In this document: in pieces, positions 56,780-64,000 of the stretch
Layout of the letters: every line of letters starts with the position of its first letter
Numbering within the stretch: position 1 is the first letter of the stretch
Origin: Candidatus Gastranaerophilales bacterium
Lineage (GTDB): Bacteria; Cyanobacteriota; Vampirovibrionia; Gastranaerophilales; Gastranaerophilaceae
Assembly (NCBI GenBank): GCA_944324855.1
Contig: CALUXY010000005.1
Span: forward strand, 22,023-86,022
DNA: 64,000 nucleotides
Reading direction: 5' to 3'
Position numbers and translations under genes: made by a program
The notes under the pieces: model-generated
The model's input: the letters and a program-made list of their open reading frames with translations, nothing else
Database searches by the model: none
What the model was told of the DNA's origin: nothing

Positions 56780-58096
56780 ATGAAAAATAGAATTATAATG
56801 TTTTGGGCTATTGTTGCAATAGTAATAACATCAATTGTTTTAATTTTTACAAAACCGACCAAACTCGGTTTAGACCTTGTAGGCGGTTCAAGACTGGTAC
56901 TTGAAGCACAGACAACAAACTCAATTGCAAAAATCACTCCGGATATGATGGATAGTTTGCTGTTTGCAATTGAAAACCGTGTAAATAAACTTGGGGTTGC
57001 GGAAACTGTTGTACAGCGTTCCGGAGAAAACAGACTTGTTGTTGAAATTCCGGACGTATCAGATTTAGAACAGGCGAAAGCATTTATTGGCGACACTGCA
57101 GAATTAGAATTCAAAGCTCCAATGCCGTCTGCAAATGATATGTATACAGAAAACTGGATTTCAACAGGTTTAACCGGTAAAGATTTATCTAAAGCAAACT
57201 TAAGTACAAATTCATCTAACGGGCAATGGGTTGTTGATTTAGAATTTAATGCTGAAGGGACAAGAAAATTTGCGAAACTAACAAGAGCATTGGTTGGAAA
57301 ACCAATGGCAATATTCTTTAACGGAGAAATGCAATCGGCTCCGGTTATCAGAGAACCAATCCTTGAAGGCAGAGCCCAAATCTCTGGCGGTGATAACGGT
57401 TTCCAATATGAAGAAGCTAAGAAAATGGTAGACCTGTTGAACGCAGGTGCTCTCCCTGTTCCGGCAAAAATTGTTGAAGAAAATACTGTCGGACCGACAC
57501 TCGGTGCAGATAGTATTGCAAAATCGAAAGTCGCAGGTATAATTGGTCTTGGACTTGTAATGCTATTTATGATCGGATATTACAGATTACCAGGATTAAT
57601 TGCTGACGTTGCTCTTTGTATATATGGAGTTATCTTATTTGCAATATTCAAAACTATACCTGTCACAATGACTCTTGCAGGTATCGCAGGTTTCATTCTT
57701 AGTATCGGGATGGCGGTTGATGCGAATATCCTCATATTTGAACGGACAAAAGAAGAACTTAAGGCCGGCAGAACGCTGTTTACGGCAATCAATGCAGGCT
57801 TTGACAGAGCGTTCACAAGTATTTTTGATTCAAACATGACAACAATCATTACCTGTGTAATTCTATATTGTCTTGGTACAAGTATCGTAAAAGGTTTTGC
57901 ATTAACACTTGCTCTCGGTGTAATTACGTCAATGTTTACGGCAATTACCGTTACTAAAAACTTCATGTTATTGATATTCGGAACCAAAACACTTACTCAT
58001 CCTGAATTATTCGGCTTGAGAAAGGATGAAATCGGACAAGGATATCAGGTAACTGAATCTAAGAAAGAAAATGCAAAATTCGGAATTATTGACTAA
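56780..58096 (+). CDS. secD: Protein translocase subunit SecD
   Basis: A 438-residue SecD with one N-terminal membrane helix, the P1-type segment Gly-Leu-Asp-Leu-Val-Gly-Gly-Ser-Arg-Leu-Val-Leu near residue 30, and five C-terminal helices of the RND-like core containing Gly-Met-Ala-Val-Asp-Ala-Asn-Ile-Leu-Ile-Phe-Glu-Arg near 313. Shorter than the E. coli protein (615) but normal for many bacteria, as the large P1 head is reduced. With SecF it uses the proton or sodium gradient to help pull proteins across the inner membrane. GGGAG precedes the ATG. secF begins 18 bases after the stop. Confidence 0.96.
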   Translation: MKNRIIMFWAIVAIVITSIVLIFTKPTKLGLDLVGGSRLVLEAQTTNSIAKITPDMMDSLLFAIENRVNKLGVAETVVQRSGENRLVVEIPDVSDLEQAKAFIGDTAELEFKAPMPSANDMYTENWISTGLTGKDLSKANLSTNSSNGQWVVDLEFNAEGTRKFAKLTRALVGKPMAIFFNGEMQSAPVIREPILEGRAQISGGDNGFQYEEAKKMVDLLNAGALPVPAKIVEENTVGPTLGADSIAKSKVAGIIGLGLVMLFMIGYYRLPGLIADVALCIYGVILFAIFKTIPVTMTLAGIAGFILSIGMAVDANILIFERTKEELKAGRTLFTAINAGFDRAFTSIFDSNMTTIITCVILYCLGTSIVKGFALTLALGVITSMFTAITVTKNFMLLIFGTKTLTHPELFGLRKDEIGQGYQVTESKKENAKFGIID

Positions 58097-58114
58097 AAAG
58101 AAAGGTTATATATT

Positions 58115-59083
58115 ATGAAACTTGATATAGTAAAGATTAGATTTTGGTGTTTAGCATTCTCTGCATTGCTTATTTTGCCGGGATTAATAGGAATGGTATA
58201 TTCCGCAATAACAACACCTACTCATACACCTTTAAAGGTTGGCATTGATTACACAGGCGGTACTACACTGCAATACGGAGTAAAAAAAGATGTGACCAAC
58301 GATGAAATGGCACAAATCAGAACTAACCTTGAAAAAAACGGAGTAGAGAATCCATATATTCAAATAGTAAATGTAAATGCTAAAAATAAAACTGATTTAA
58401 AAGCAATGATTTCAATCAGAACAAAATTTATTGACAGCAAATCAAATGTTCAACAAAAAATTACACAGGTTATACAAAAAGATTATCCGGATGCACAACT
58501 GGTACAGGTAGCATCTGTCGGACCAACTATGGGTAAAGAATTGTTTAAAAATTCGTTACTTGCAGTCGGATTAGCATTACTTGGTATCATTTGCTACTTA
58601 ACAATAAGGTTCCAATTTGATTATGCACTTGCTGCAATATTAGGACTTGTTCACGACGTACTTTTTGTATGCGGAACATTTGCTTTAATGGGTATATTCT
58701 ACGGAACAGAAATTGATGCATTATTTGTAACTGCTGTTCTGACTGTAATCGGTTTTTCTGTTCACGATACAATCGTTGTATTCGACAGAATTAGAGAAAA
58801 CTTAAGATATTATGCGAAGAAAATGACATTCAGCGAAATTATTAATTACAGTATTAATCAAACGCTTGCAAGAAGTATCAATACTTCATTAACAACATTA
58901 ATCACATTGTTTGCATTGTATTTCTTCGGCGGAGTTACGACTAAAAACTTTGTACTTGCAATGATTTTAGGTATAACAGTTGGTACATATTCAAGTATAT
59001 TCTTCTGTTCAGTACTTATAGATATCTGGAAAGACAAGGGAGCAAATACTCCAAAACAAATCGAAACAACACCTGCTGTTTAG
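58115..59083 (+). CDS. secF: Protein translocase subunit SecF
   Basis: A 322-residue SecF with six hydrophobic segments. The periplasmic start Gly-Ile-Asp-Tyr-Thr-Gly-Gly-Thr-Thr-Leu near residue 43 and the TM4-5 motif Gly-Phe-Ser-Val-His-Asp-Thr-Ile-Val-Val-Phe-Asp-Arg-Ile-Arg-Glu-Asn near 213 are standard. It forms the SecDF complex with the product of the preceding gene. AAAGGT lies about 9 bases before the ATG. The U32 peptidase gene starts 23 bases after the stop, so co-transcription is likely. Length is normal for the family. Confidence 0.96.
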   Translation: MKLDIVKIRFWCLAFSALLILPGLIGMVYSAITTPTHTPLKVGIDYTGGTTLQYGVKKDVTNDEMAQIRTNLEKNGVENPYIQIVNVNAKNKTDLKAMISIRTKFIDSKSNVQQKITQVIQKDYPDAQLVQVASVGPTMGKELFKNSLLAVGLALLGIICYLTIRFQFDYALAAILGLVHDVLFVCGTFALMGIFYGTEIDALFVTAVLTVIGFSVHDTIVVFDRIRENLRYYAKKMTFSEIINYSINQTLARSINTSLTTLITLFALYFFGGVTTKNFVLAMILGITVGTYSSIFFCSVLIDIWKDKGANTPKQIETTPAV

Positions 59084-59106
59084 TTTGAATTTGTATTGAG
59101 GAATTT

Positions 59107-60846
59107 ATGAAAATAGAACTGCTGGCACCTGCAAAAGATTTAGAAACGGCAAAGATTGCCATCGACTGCGGTGCCGATGCAGTATATATCGGCGGACCTT
59201 CTTTCGGTGCAAGATATAAAGCAGGAAATTCTCTTGATGATTTAAAAGAACTAGTAGAATATGCTCATAAATTCTATGTAAAAATATACGTCACAGTAAA
59301 CACTATTGTTACTGATATTGAACTTGAAGAAGTTAAAACTCTCATACAACAACTATATTCCATTGGAGTCGATGCTCTAATAGTACAGGATATGGGAATT
59401 TTAAAACTCTCTATAGATAAAGAAATTCCGCCAATTCCACTCCATATCAGCACTCAATGCGACAACAGAAATTTAGAAAAAGTTAAATTCTTTGAAAAAA
59501 TTGGTATTCCCAGAGTTGTTCTTGCAAGAGAACTCTCTCTAAAACAAATACGAGAAATAAAAAATAATACAAATATAGAACTCGAATGTTTTATCCATGG
59601 GGCATTATGTGTATCATACAGCGGCCAATGTTATTTGAGCCAGTCAATAGGCGGACGTTCCGCAAACAGAGGGGAATGTGCGCAGCCGTGCAGAAAAAAC
59701 TATTCACTTATTGATGATAAAGGGAATATTATTATAAAAAATAAACCGCTTTTATCTTTGAAAGATTTTAATACTTCAAAATATTTAGAAGAACTGGTCA
59801 ACATCGGAGTTAAGTCGTTTAAAATAGAAGGACGGCTGAAAGATAAAGAATACGTAAAAAATGTTGTTTTATATTATAGAAAACAACTTGATAAACTCTG
59901 TGAAAAGACTTCATCCGGAAAAATTATAACAGATTTTGAGCCGGATATAACAAAGAGTTTTAACCGCGGATATACTGATTATTTCCTGGATAAAAGAAAA
60001 GACTGTTTTAATTTTGATGGTTACAAAGGGGAATTTATAGGACAAATAATAAAAGTCGGTAAAAACTTTTTTGAAACAGATTCAAATAAAAAACTTTACC
60101 CGCAGGATGGTCTTTTGATTGGGAATGAGGGCTGCCTTGTAAATAAAGTCGAAGGGAATAAAATTTACCCGAACAAAATGCCGGAAATAACAAAAGGGAA
60201 TCCTGTTTTTAGAAACAAAGATGCACTCTATGAAAAAAAATTAAATTCGGCTAAAATTGTTCGTAAAATAGGTATTGATATAACTGTTGAAAATAATACA
60301 ATTATTGCCGGTGACGAAGATAATAACAACGTTTCAATCAATTTACCGGAAGGTGAACCGGCAAAAAATCAAGAAAAAATGAATGAAAACTTTATTACAC
60401 AAATGAGAAAAACAGGCGATACGATATTTGATGTAAATGATATCAACTTAAATACCAAAATCCCGTTTTTGCCGTTCTCACTTGTAAACGAATTAAGACG
60501 AGAGCTGCTGGAAAAACTCCTTAAAGAACGTCAAAAAAATTATCACAAAGAAGAACAAAAAGAACTTCATTATACCCAATATTATAAAAATTCGGATGAT
60601 TACAAAGCTAATGTTTATAATTCCTCGGCTAAAAATTTCTATAAGAACTGCGGATGCGAAATCACAGAACCGGCATTTGAAGCCGGCTGTTCACATAAAA
60701 TAGAATTAATGCGGACAAAACACTGCATAAAATACGCTCTTAACATGTGTAAATCCCCGCAAAAATTATTCCTTGTTGATGATAGAAATAAAAAATACGA
60801 ATTACAATTTGATTGTAAAAATTGCGAAATGGTTATTGTAGGATAA
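59107..60846 (+). CDS. U32-family protein (peptidase U32 / RlhA-like)
   Basis: A 579-residue protein. The N-terminal TIM-barrel-like part begins Glu-Leu-Leu-Ala-Pro-Ala-Lys-Asp-Leu-Glu, and the U32 signature Glu-Cys-Phe-Ile-His-Gly-Ala-Leu-Cys-Val-Ser-Tyr-Ser-Gly-Gln-Cys runs from about residue 162, followed by Arg-Gly-Glu-Cys-Ala-Gln-Pro-Cys-Arg. These four Cys residues bind a 4Fe-4S cluster in characterised relatives. The C-terminal 80 residues hold another Cys-rich piece (Gly-Cys-Ser-His-Lys, Thr-Lys-His-Cys-Ile, Asp-Cys-Lys-Asn-Cys). Relatives hydroxylate C2501 of 23S rRNA (RlhA) or other substrates; older peptidase annotation is doubtful. It is in the secDF run, with TTGAGGAA upstream of the ATG. 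Confidence 0.88.
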   Translation: MKIELLAPAKDLETAKIAIDCGADAVYIGGPSFGARYKAGNSLDDLKELVEYAHKFYVKIYVTVNTIVTDIELEEVKTLIQQLYSIGVDALIVQDMGILKLSIDKEIPPIPLHISTQCDNRNLEKVKFFEKIGIPRVVLARELSLKQIREIKNNTNIELECFIHGALCVSYSGQCYLSQSIGGRSANRGECAQPCRKNYSLIDDKGNIIIKNKPLLSLKDFNTSKYLEELVNIGVKSFKIEGRLKDKEYVKNVVLYYRKQLDKLCEKTSSGKIITDFEPDITKSFNRGYTDYFLDKRKDCFNFDGYKGEFIGQIIKVGKNFFETDSNKKLYPQDGLLIGNEGCLVNKVEGNKIYPNKMPEITKGNPVFRNKDALYEKKLNSAKIVRKIGIDITVENNTIIAGDEDNNNVSINLPEGEPAKNQEKMNENFITQMRKTGDTIFDVNDINLNTKIPFLPFSLVNELRRELLEKLLKERQKNYHKEEQKELHYTQYYKNSDDYKANVYNSSAKNFYKNCGCEITEPAFEAGCSHKIELMRTKHCIKYALNMCKSPQKLFLVDDRNKKYELQFDCKNCEMVIVG

Positions 60847-60861
60847 TTTTTGAAGTATAAT
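60833..60861 (+). promoter_or_regulatory. Possible promoter of the tRNA-Arg / miaB unit
   Basis: A perfect TATAAT at 60856-60861 lies 17 bases after a weak TTATTG (60833-60838). The start would be near 60868, about 48 bases before the tRNA. Confidence 0.45.
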
Positions 60862-60915
60862 AGTTATATTCTCATATTTTACACACGGGAATTTTAAAAG
60901 GGCTAAAAGCAAGAT

Positions 60916-60989
60916 GTGCCCGTAGCTCAGTTGGATAGAGTGCAGGTTTCCGAAACCTGAGGTCATGGGTTCGATTCCCATCGGGCATA
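60916..60989 (+). tRNA. tRNA-Arg (anticodon CCG)
   Basis: A 74-base cloverleaf. The acceptor stem GTGCCCG pairs with CGGGCAT (G1-T72 wobble), and the discriminator is A at 60989. The D arm has GCTCAGTTGGATAGAGT. The anticodon stem CAGGT/ACCTG encloses TTCCGAA, so the anticodon is CCG, reading CGG (Arg). The T arm holds GGTTCGATTCC. The 3' CCA is not encoded. miaB starts 25 bases downstream, and co-transcription is likely. Confidence 0.97.
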
Positions 60990-61013
60990 TATTATCTTTA
61001 GAAAGGATTCAAG

Positions 61014-62333
61014 ATGAAAAAAGTTTATATAGAAACACTGGGCTGCCAAATGAATAAATCTGACGAAGAAAGAATGCTCGGAATGCTCCAATGGTTAGAT
61101 TATGAACAAACACAAGAGCCTAAAGAAGCAGATTTACTCATTATCAACACTTGTTCAATCAGACAGCTTTCTGAAGATAAAGCTTTTAGTGCAATAGGAA
61201 CCTGGGGAAAATGGAAAAAAACACGTCCGAATCTCAAAATTGTTTTTGCCGGATGTGTTGCGCAACAAAAGAAAGAAGACTTATTCAAGCGTGCGCCATA
61301 CGTTGATTTGGTACTTGGAACTCATAGGCTATATGAGCTTCCCGAACTCATTAAAAGAATAGAAAACGGCGAACGCATCTGTTCCACAGAAGAAATTCCA
61401 TATCCGGAAGATAATCTCAGCATAATCCGTAAAAAAAGTGTTAATGCCTGGGTTCCGATTATGGAAGGATGCAACAACTTCTGCTCATATTGCATTGTGC
61501 CTTATACACGCGGCAGAGAGCGTTCCAGAAAATTCGAACAAATTATGAACGAAATCAAACAAACACTATCAGAAGGATTTAAAGAAATAACCCTTTTAGG
61601 ACAAAATGTTGACAGCTACCACGGTGTAAATGAAAAAGGTGAAGATATAAATCTTTCAGGTTTACTAAGAGCAATAAATTCACTGGACGGAAAATTTAGA
61701 ATAAGGTTTGTTACATCATACCCGACTGATATAACGGAAGAACTTATAGATACAGTCGTAGAACTTGATAAAGTCTGTGAATACTTCCACATCCCTATGC
61801 AATCAGGAGATGATGTGGTTCTAAAGAAAATGAATCGCCGTTATGATGTTGCAACATATTCCAAAATTTGCAGCCATATTAGAGATAAAGTTAAAGATGT
61901 TACTATAACAAGTGATTTTATCGCCGGATTCCCGGGAGAAACAGAAGAACAGTTTCAGCATACCTGTGAGGAGATTTTAAAACTTGAATTGGATTATGCA
62001 AACACAGCTGCGTACTCTCCTCGTGAAGGTACAGTTGCTGCAAAATGGGTTGATAAATACTTATCAAAAGAAGTTAAAGAAGAACGGCTTGCCAGATTGA
62101 ATGAAACAGTAAGAGAAGCCTGTCTTAAATCCAATAATAAGTATATAGGACGAGAAATGGAAATACTCGTCGAAAGGTTTGGACCAAATAATAAAGGGGT
62201 TTGCGTTATCTCCGGACGAACAAGAAACAACAAAATGGTACACGTACCTTGTGAAGAAAATAAAATAGGAGAATTTGTTAACGTAAAAATAACAGGAGCA
62301 AAAACCTGGTATCTTAAAGGAGAATTAATATAA
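61014..62333 (+). CDS. miaB: tRNA-2-methylthio-N6-dimethylallyladenosine synthase
   Basis: A 439-residue methylthiotransferase. The N-terminal domain has the three cluster cysteines Cys11 (Leu-Gly-Cys-Gln-Met-Asn), Cys47 (Asn-Thr-Cys-Ser-Ile-Arg) and Cys81 (Ala-Gly-Cys-Val-Ala-Gln). The radical SAM site is Cys153-x3-Cys157-x2-Cys160, followed by Pro-Tyr-Thr-Arg-Gly-Arg-Glu-Arg-Ser-Arg, the MiaB signature that separates it from RimO and MtaB. A TRAM domain closes the protein. It adds the methylthio group at A37 of tRNAs with A36. AAAGGAT precedes the ATG. The next gene begins at its stop (TAATG). Confidence 0.96.
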   Translation: MKKVYIETLGCQMNKSDEERMLGMLQWLDYEQTQEPKEADLLIINTCSIRQLSEDKAFSAIGTWGKWKKTRPNLKIVFAGCVAQQKKEDLFKRAPYVDLVLGTHRLYELPELIKRIENGERICSTEEIPYPEDNLSIIRKKSVNAWVPIMEGCNNFCSYCIVPYTRGRERSRKFEQIMNEIKQTLSEGFKEITLLGQNVDSYHGVNEKGEDINLSGLLRAINSLDGKFRIRFVTSYPTDITEELIDTVVELDKVCEYFHIPMQSGDDVVLKKMNRRYDVATYSKICSHIRDKVKDVTITSDFIAGFPGETEEQFQHTCEEILKLELDYANTAAYSPREGTVAAKWVDKYLSKEVKEERLARLNETVREACLKSNNKYIGREMEILVERFGPNNKGVCVISGRTRNNKMVHVPCEENKIGEFVNVKITGAKTWYLKGELI

Positions 62334-62875
62334 TGTCAGAAATGCCGGATAATTATACTGTAATTGATATTGAAACAACCGGTATAAGTCCGTACTACGA
62401 TGATATTATTGAATTGTCAGGACTTAAAATCAGGAATAACAAAGTCGTAGAAGAATTCTCAACGCTTGTTAACCCACAAAGAAGTGTTAGCGGTTTTATT
62501 ACAAATCTAACAGGTATTACAAATAATATGCTATTTGATGCTCCGGATATTAAAACAGCATTACCTAAGCTTATTGACTTTATTGATAATGACATCATAT
62601 TAGGTCACAATGTACGTTTTGATATTGGATTTATTCAAAATAAACTAATGAAATATTTTAATCAAGAACTAAAAAATGAAAGCATGGATACACTTTTTCT
62701 TGCAAGAAAATTACTAAATCTCAAAAATTACAAACTATCAACAATTGCTCATAAATATAATATTGACACAAGAAATAACCATAGAGGTCTGAAAGACTGC
62801 TACATAACATTTGAAGTTTATAATAACCTTACAGGGAAAATTCAGCCTCAATATGTTCAGCAAACTCTTTTATAA
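62333..62875 (+). CDS. DnaQ-like DEDDh 3'-5' exonuclease
   Basis: A 180-residue exonuclease-domain protein. Motif I is Val-Ile-Asp-Ile-Glu-Thr-Thr-Gly (residues 10-17), motif II includes Leu-Gly-His-Asn-Val-Arg-Phe-Asp near 88, and motif III is His-Arg-Gly-Leu-Lys-Asp-Cys near 155; Asp, Glu, Asp, His and Asp are all in place for two-metal catalysis. It resembles the epsilon proofreading subunit and the exonuclease domain of PolC, but alone it could also be a repair or RNA-processing nuclease. The ATG shares a base with the miaB stop, so translation is coupled. A general linkage to miaB is not implied. Confidence 0.85.
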   Translation: MSEMPDNYTVIDIETTGISPYYDDIIELSGLKIRNNKVVEEFSTLVNPQRSVSGFITNLTGITNNMLFDAPDIKTALPKLIDFIDNDIILGHNVRFDIGFIQNKLMKYFNQELKNESMDTLFLARKLLNLKNYKLSTIAHKYNIDTRNNHRGLKDCYITFEVYNNLTGKIQPQYVQQTLL

Positions 62876-62879
62876 TCTA

Positions 62880-63215
62880 TTATTTCCAATGCGGTTTAAA
62901 TTCTTTTATACTCCGGTATGCAGCTTTAAAATCCCCATTAAAATTAACGGCTCTATCATCAAGAAAAACTGTAGTTTTAGGATTTTTTTTATTTGTAACT
63001 TTTGAAATATAATCGTTCAGATTATTTTCTTTTAACCAGGATTCGACCAGCTCTTTATCTCTCACCGTAAATAATTCAACATTATACTCGTCAGAAAGTT
63101 TTTTTATAAACTCCAATGCACCATCCCGCAATGTTGGAATTTTTTGATGATTATAAACACCATCATAATTATTCAGAACCCCGTCTAAATCAACACTAAT
63201 AATTTTTCTAGGCAT
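62880..63215 (-). CDS. Small HAD-superfamily phosphatase-like protein
   Basis: A 111-residue minimal HAD protein. Motif I is Val-Asp-Leu-Asp-Gly-Val (residues 8-13) with the nucleophile Asp and Asp+2; motif II is Phe-Thr-Val-Arg (about 49-52); motif III includes Lys near 74-75; motif IV is Leu-Asp-Asp-Arg-Ala-Val-Asn-Phe (about 87-94). There is no large cap domain. Relatives act on nucleotides or small phosphates; the substrate is unknown. No ribosome site precedes the ATG, and a TAAATT box lies 7 bases upstream with a poor -35, so it may also be leaderless. It lies tail to tail with the exonuclease gene (4 bases). Confidence 0.75.
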   Translation of the reverse strand: MPRKIISVDLDGVLNNYDGVYNHQKIPTLRDGALEFIKKLSDEYNVELFTVRDKELVESWLKENNLNDYISKVTNKKNPKTTVFLDDRAVNFNGDFKAAYRSIKEFKPHWK

Positions 63216-63407
63216 AATTAGTAATTTAATTAATAAATAGTATACTAAATATTAACATTAAAATATATTAAAAACAATTAGCCAATAGTATATGATAAAA
63301 CAAAATGAAAAATCGACACAGAATGGAAATCTGATTGAAGAACTCAAAAAGTCAGAAATAGTACTACTTTTAAAACTTTAATTTAATATTTAAACAACCA
63401 GTTAGTT
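63216..63407. other. AT-rich gap with no supported gene
   Basis: I see no convincing feature. A 29-codon frame from an ATG at 63292 to a TAA at 63381 exists, but it has no ribosome site and no promoter at the right distance, so it is not called. Confidence 0.4.
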
Positions 63408-63541
63408 GTCATTCTGTACTTGTTTCAGCATCTTACCAATTTGAAGTTGCTGTTTCCAACTGGTAAGATCCCGAAAGGGGTAAATTAAGTTCTGAGACTT
63501 GATAAAAATCTGCTCCGCTTGGTGTAAAAATTCGGGATGAC
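63408..63541. repeat. Palindromic dispersed repeat, GTCATTCTG family (copy 1)
   Basis: It starts gtcattctgtacttgtttca and ends ttcgggatgac, the inverse of the start. Internal segments (accaatttgaagttgctg, ccaactggtaagatcccg) make further inverted pairs. Such elements are widespread in bacterial genomes and have no coding capacity. Confidence 0.65.
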
Positions 63542-63553
63542 AGTTATATTTTT

Positions 63554-63633
63554 GTCACCCTGAACTTGTTTCAGGGTCTTATCAAATGGATGTTATAAAT
63601 ATAAACTAGTAAGATTCTGAAATAAATTCAGGA
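63554..63633. repeat. Palindromic dispersed repeat, GTCATTCTG family (copy 2), apparently interrupted
   Basis: It starts gtcaccctgaacttgtttca and reaches aagattctgaaataaattca before the sequence changes at about 63634. The related half-element at 31351-31381 continues into gttgac at this place, so the right end here may be cut by the insertion sequence that follows. Confidence 0.6.
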
Positions 63634-64000
63634 CTGTATATGTTACGTAATTCGGTGACAAAAATTGTTTTTTCTTAACATTAGAAGAATAAAAAGGAGA
63701 CATAAAAATGTTAACAGAAAAAGACACCGATAGTACAATGGCAAGAAATTACAAGCTACGAATGGAATTTTTATCTCGAGAATATGAATTAACCAAAAGC
63801 GGTAATCACCCCCGCTATCGCTTTGTAACAGATTTCTATAAGGCACATAATATTATTAGGCAGAACTTTTTAAAATATTATCATCGCTACAAAGAAAGTA
63901 AAGATTCTAAAAGTTTTTTCCCACGAAAGCGCGGTCCCAAATATTCAACCCGCAGGACAGTACCATTTATCGAAAAGCAGGTTATTGAATTGCGAAAGAA
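63634..64000 (+). mobile_element. Left part of an IS481-like insertion sequence, cut by the window end
   Basis: Sequence from about 63634 (ctgtatatgttacgtaattc) to the edge belongs to an insertion sequence whose transposase starts at 63708. The exact left terminus is inferred from where the host repeat stops; the right end lies outside the window. Confidence 0.5.
63708..64000 (+). CDS. IS481-like transposase, 3' end outside the window
   Basis: The frame is open from the ATG at 63708 to the window edge (97 codons). AAAAAGGAGA lies 8 bases upstream, a strong ribosome site. The visible part is a basic helix-turn-helix region: Arg-Tyr-Lys-Glu near 60, then Arg-Lys-Arg-Gly-Pro-Lys-Tyr-Ser-Thr-Arg-Arg-Thr near 73-84, and Ile-Glu-Lys-Gln-Val-Ile-Glu-Leu-Arg-Lys, typical of the N-terminal DNA-binding part of IS481/IS3-group transposases with an rve core further on. 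The catalytic DDE residues are not in the window. Its codon use (more CGC and CCC) differs slightly from its neighbours, in keeping with transfer. Confidence 0.7.
   Translation, partial: MLTEKDTDSTMARNYKLRMEFLSREYELTKSGNHPRYRFVTDFYKAHNIIRQNFLKYYHRYKESKDSKSFFPRKRGPKYSTRRTVPFIEKQVIELRK

Noticed and set aside
63292..63381. 29-codon plus-strand frame
   Set aside because: It has no ribosome site, no suitably placed promoter and no recognisable content.

Overview
The window is AT-rich bacterial chromosome with dense gene packing. It looks like a diderm (two-membrane) organism with a small genome. Outer-membrane signs are an AsmA-like protein, an MlaE-type permease, an MsbA-like exporter, a phosphoheptose isomerase and a beta-barrel protein. 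The mix of genes and the style of several unfamiliar proteins would fit a gut Gastranaerophilales (Vampirovibrionia, Melainabacteria). That placement is an inference; no rRNA or marker alignment is available here.

Layout. 1-7.1 kb: a 5'-truncated unknown gene, a large AsmA-like protein, an orphan amino-acid binding protein, and a three-gene plus-strand unit (Cys-rich C_GCAxxG_C_C protein, Fmt-like formyltransferase, endonuclease IV-like protein). 7.1-11.1 kb: a minus-strand unit of glyQ and two paralogous amino-acid permeases. 11.2-14.4 kb: a branched-chain aminotransferase, a repeat-filled gap, an orphan MlaE-type permease and an Ala-rich unknown protein. 14.5-19.7 kb: a minus-strand run of an unknown gene, a double-domain M16 peptidase, rsmE and a CCA-adding enzyme. 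19.7-20.5 kb: a gene-poor region with a terminator, a tandem 103-bp structured repeat and a MITE-like inverted repeat. 20.5-27.5 kb: an exported OB-like protein, a GH57/DUF3536 protein, a porin-like barrel, recO and an M2/M3-type metallopeptidase. 27.8-37.3 kb: an MsbA-like exporter, a coiled-coil protein, a lipoate-ligase family protein, a DAACS symporter, ileS and gpmI. 37.4-43.8 kb: one giant 2150-residue protein with a papain-like triad. 44-52.3 kb: a response regulator, a PRK/uridine-kinase family protein, two orphan ABC ATPases, a PQ-loop protein, yajQ, a degenerate histidine kinase and dnaB. 52.7-63.2 kb: gmhA, a beta-lactamase-fold serine hydrolase, yggT, mtnP, then a plus-strand housekeeping run (dapA, secD, secF, U32 peptidase, tRNA-Arg, miaB, a DnaQ-like exonuclease) and a small HAD protein. 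The right end holds nested palindromic repeats and the 5' end of an IS481-like transposase.

The core genes serve translation (glyQ, ileS, cca, rsmE, miaB, tRNA-Arg), replication and repair (dnaB, recO, endonuclease IV-like), protein export (secDF), envelope building (gmhA, MsbA-like, AsmA-like, MlaE-type) and amino-acid uptake or metabolism (permeases, ilvE, dapA, DAACS, mtnP). Most intergenic space is taken by short palindromic repeats.

The signals most worth following are the 103-bp tandem repeat whose third copy keeps an 8-bp helix through three compensatory changes, the giant papain-like protein, a histidine kinase that has lost its phospho-histidine and ATP-binding motifs, an IleRS with HVGT in place of HIGH, and a set of genes whose -10 box lies 6-8 nt before the start codon with no Shine-Dalgarno sequence (probable leaderless mRNAs).
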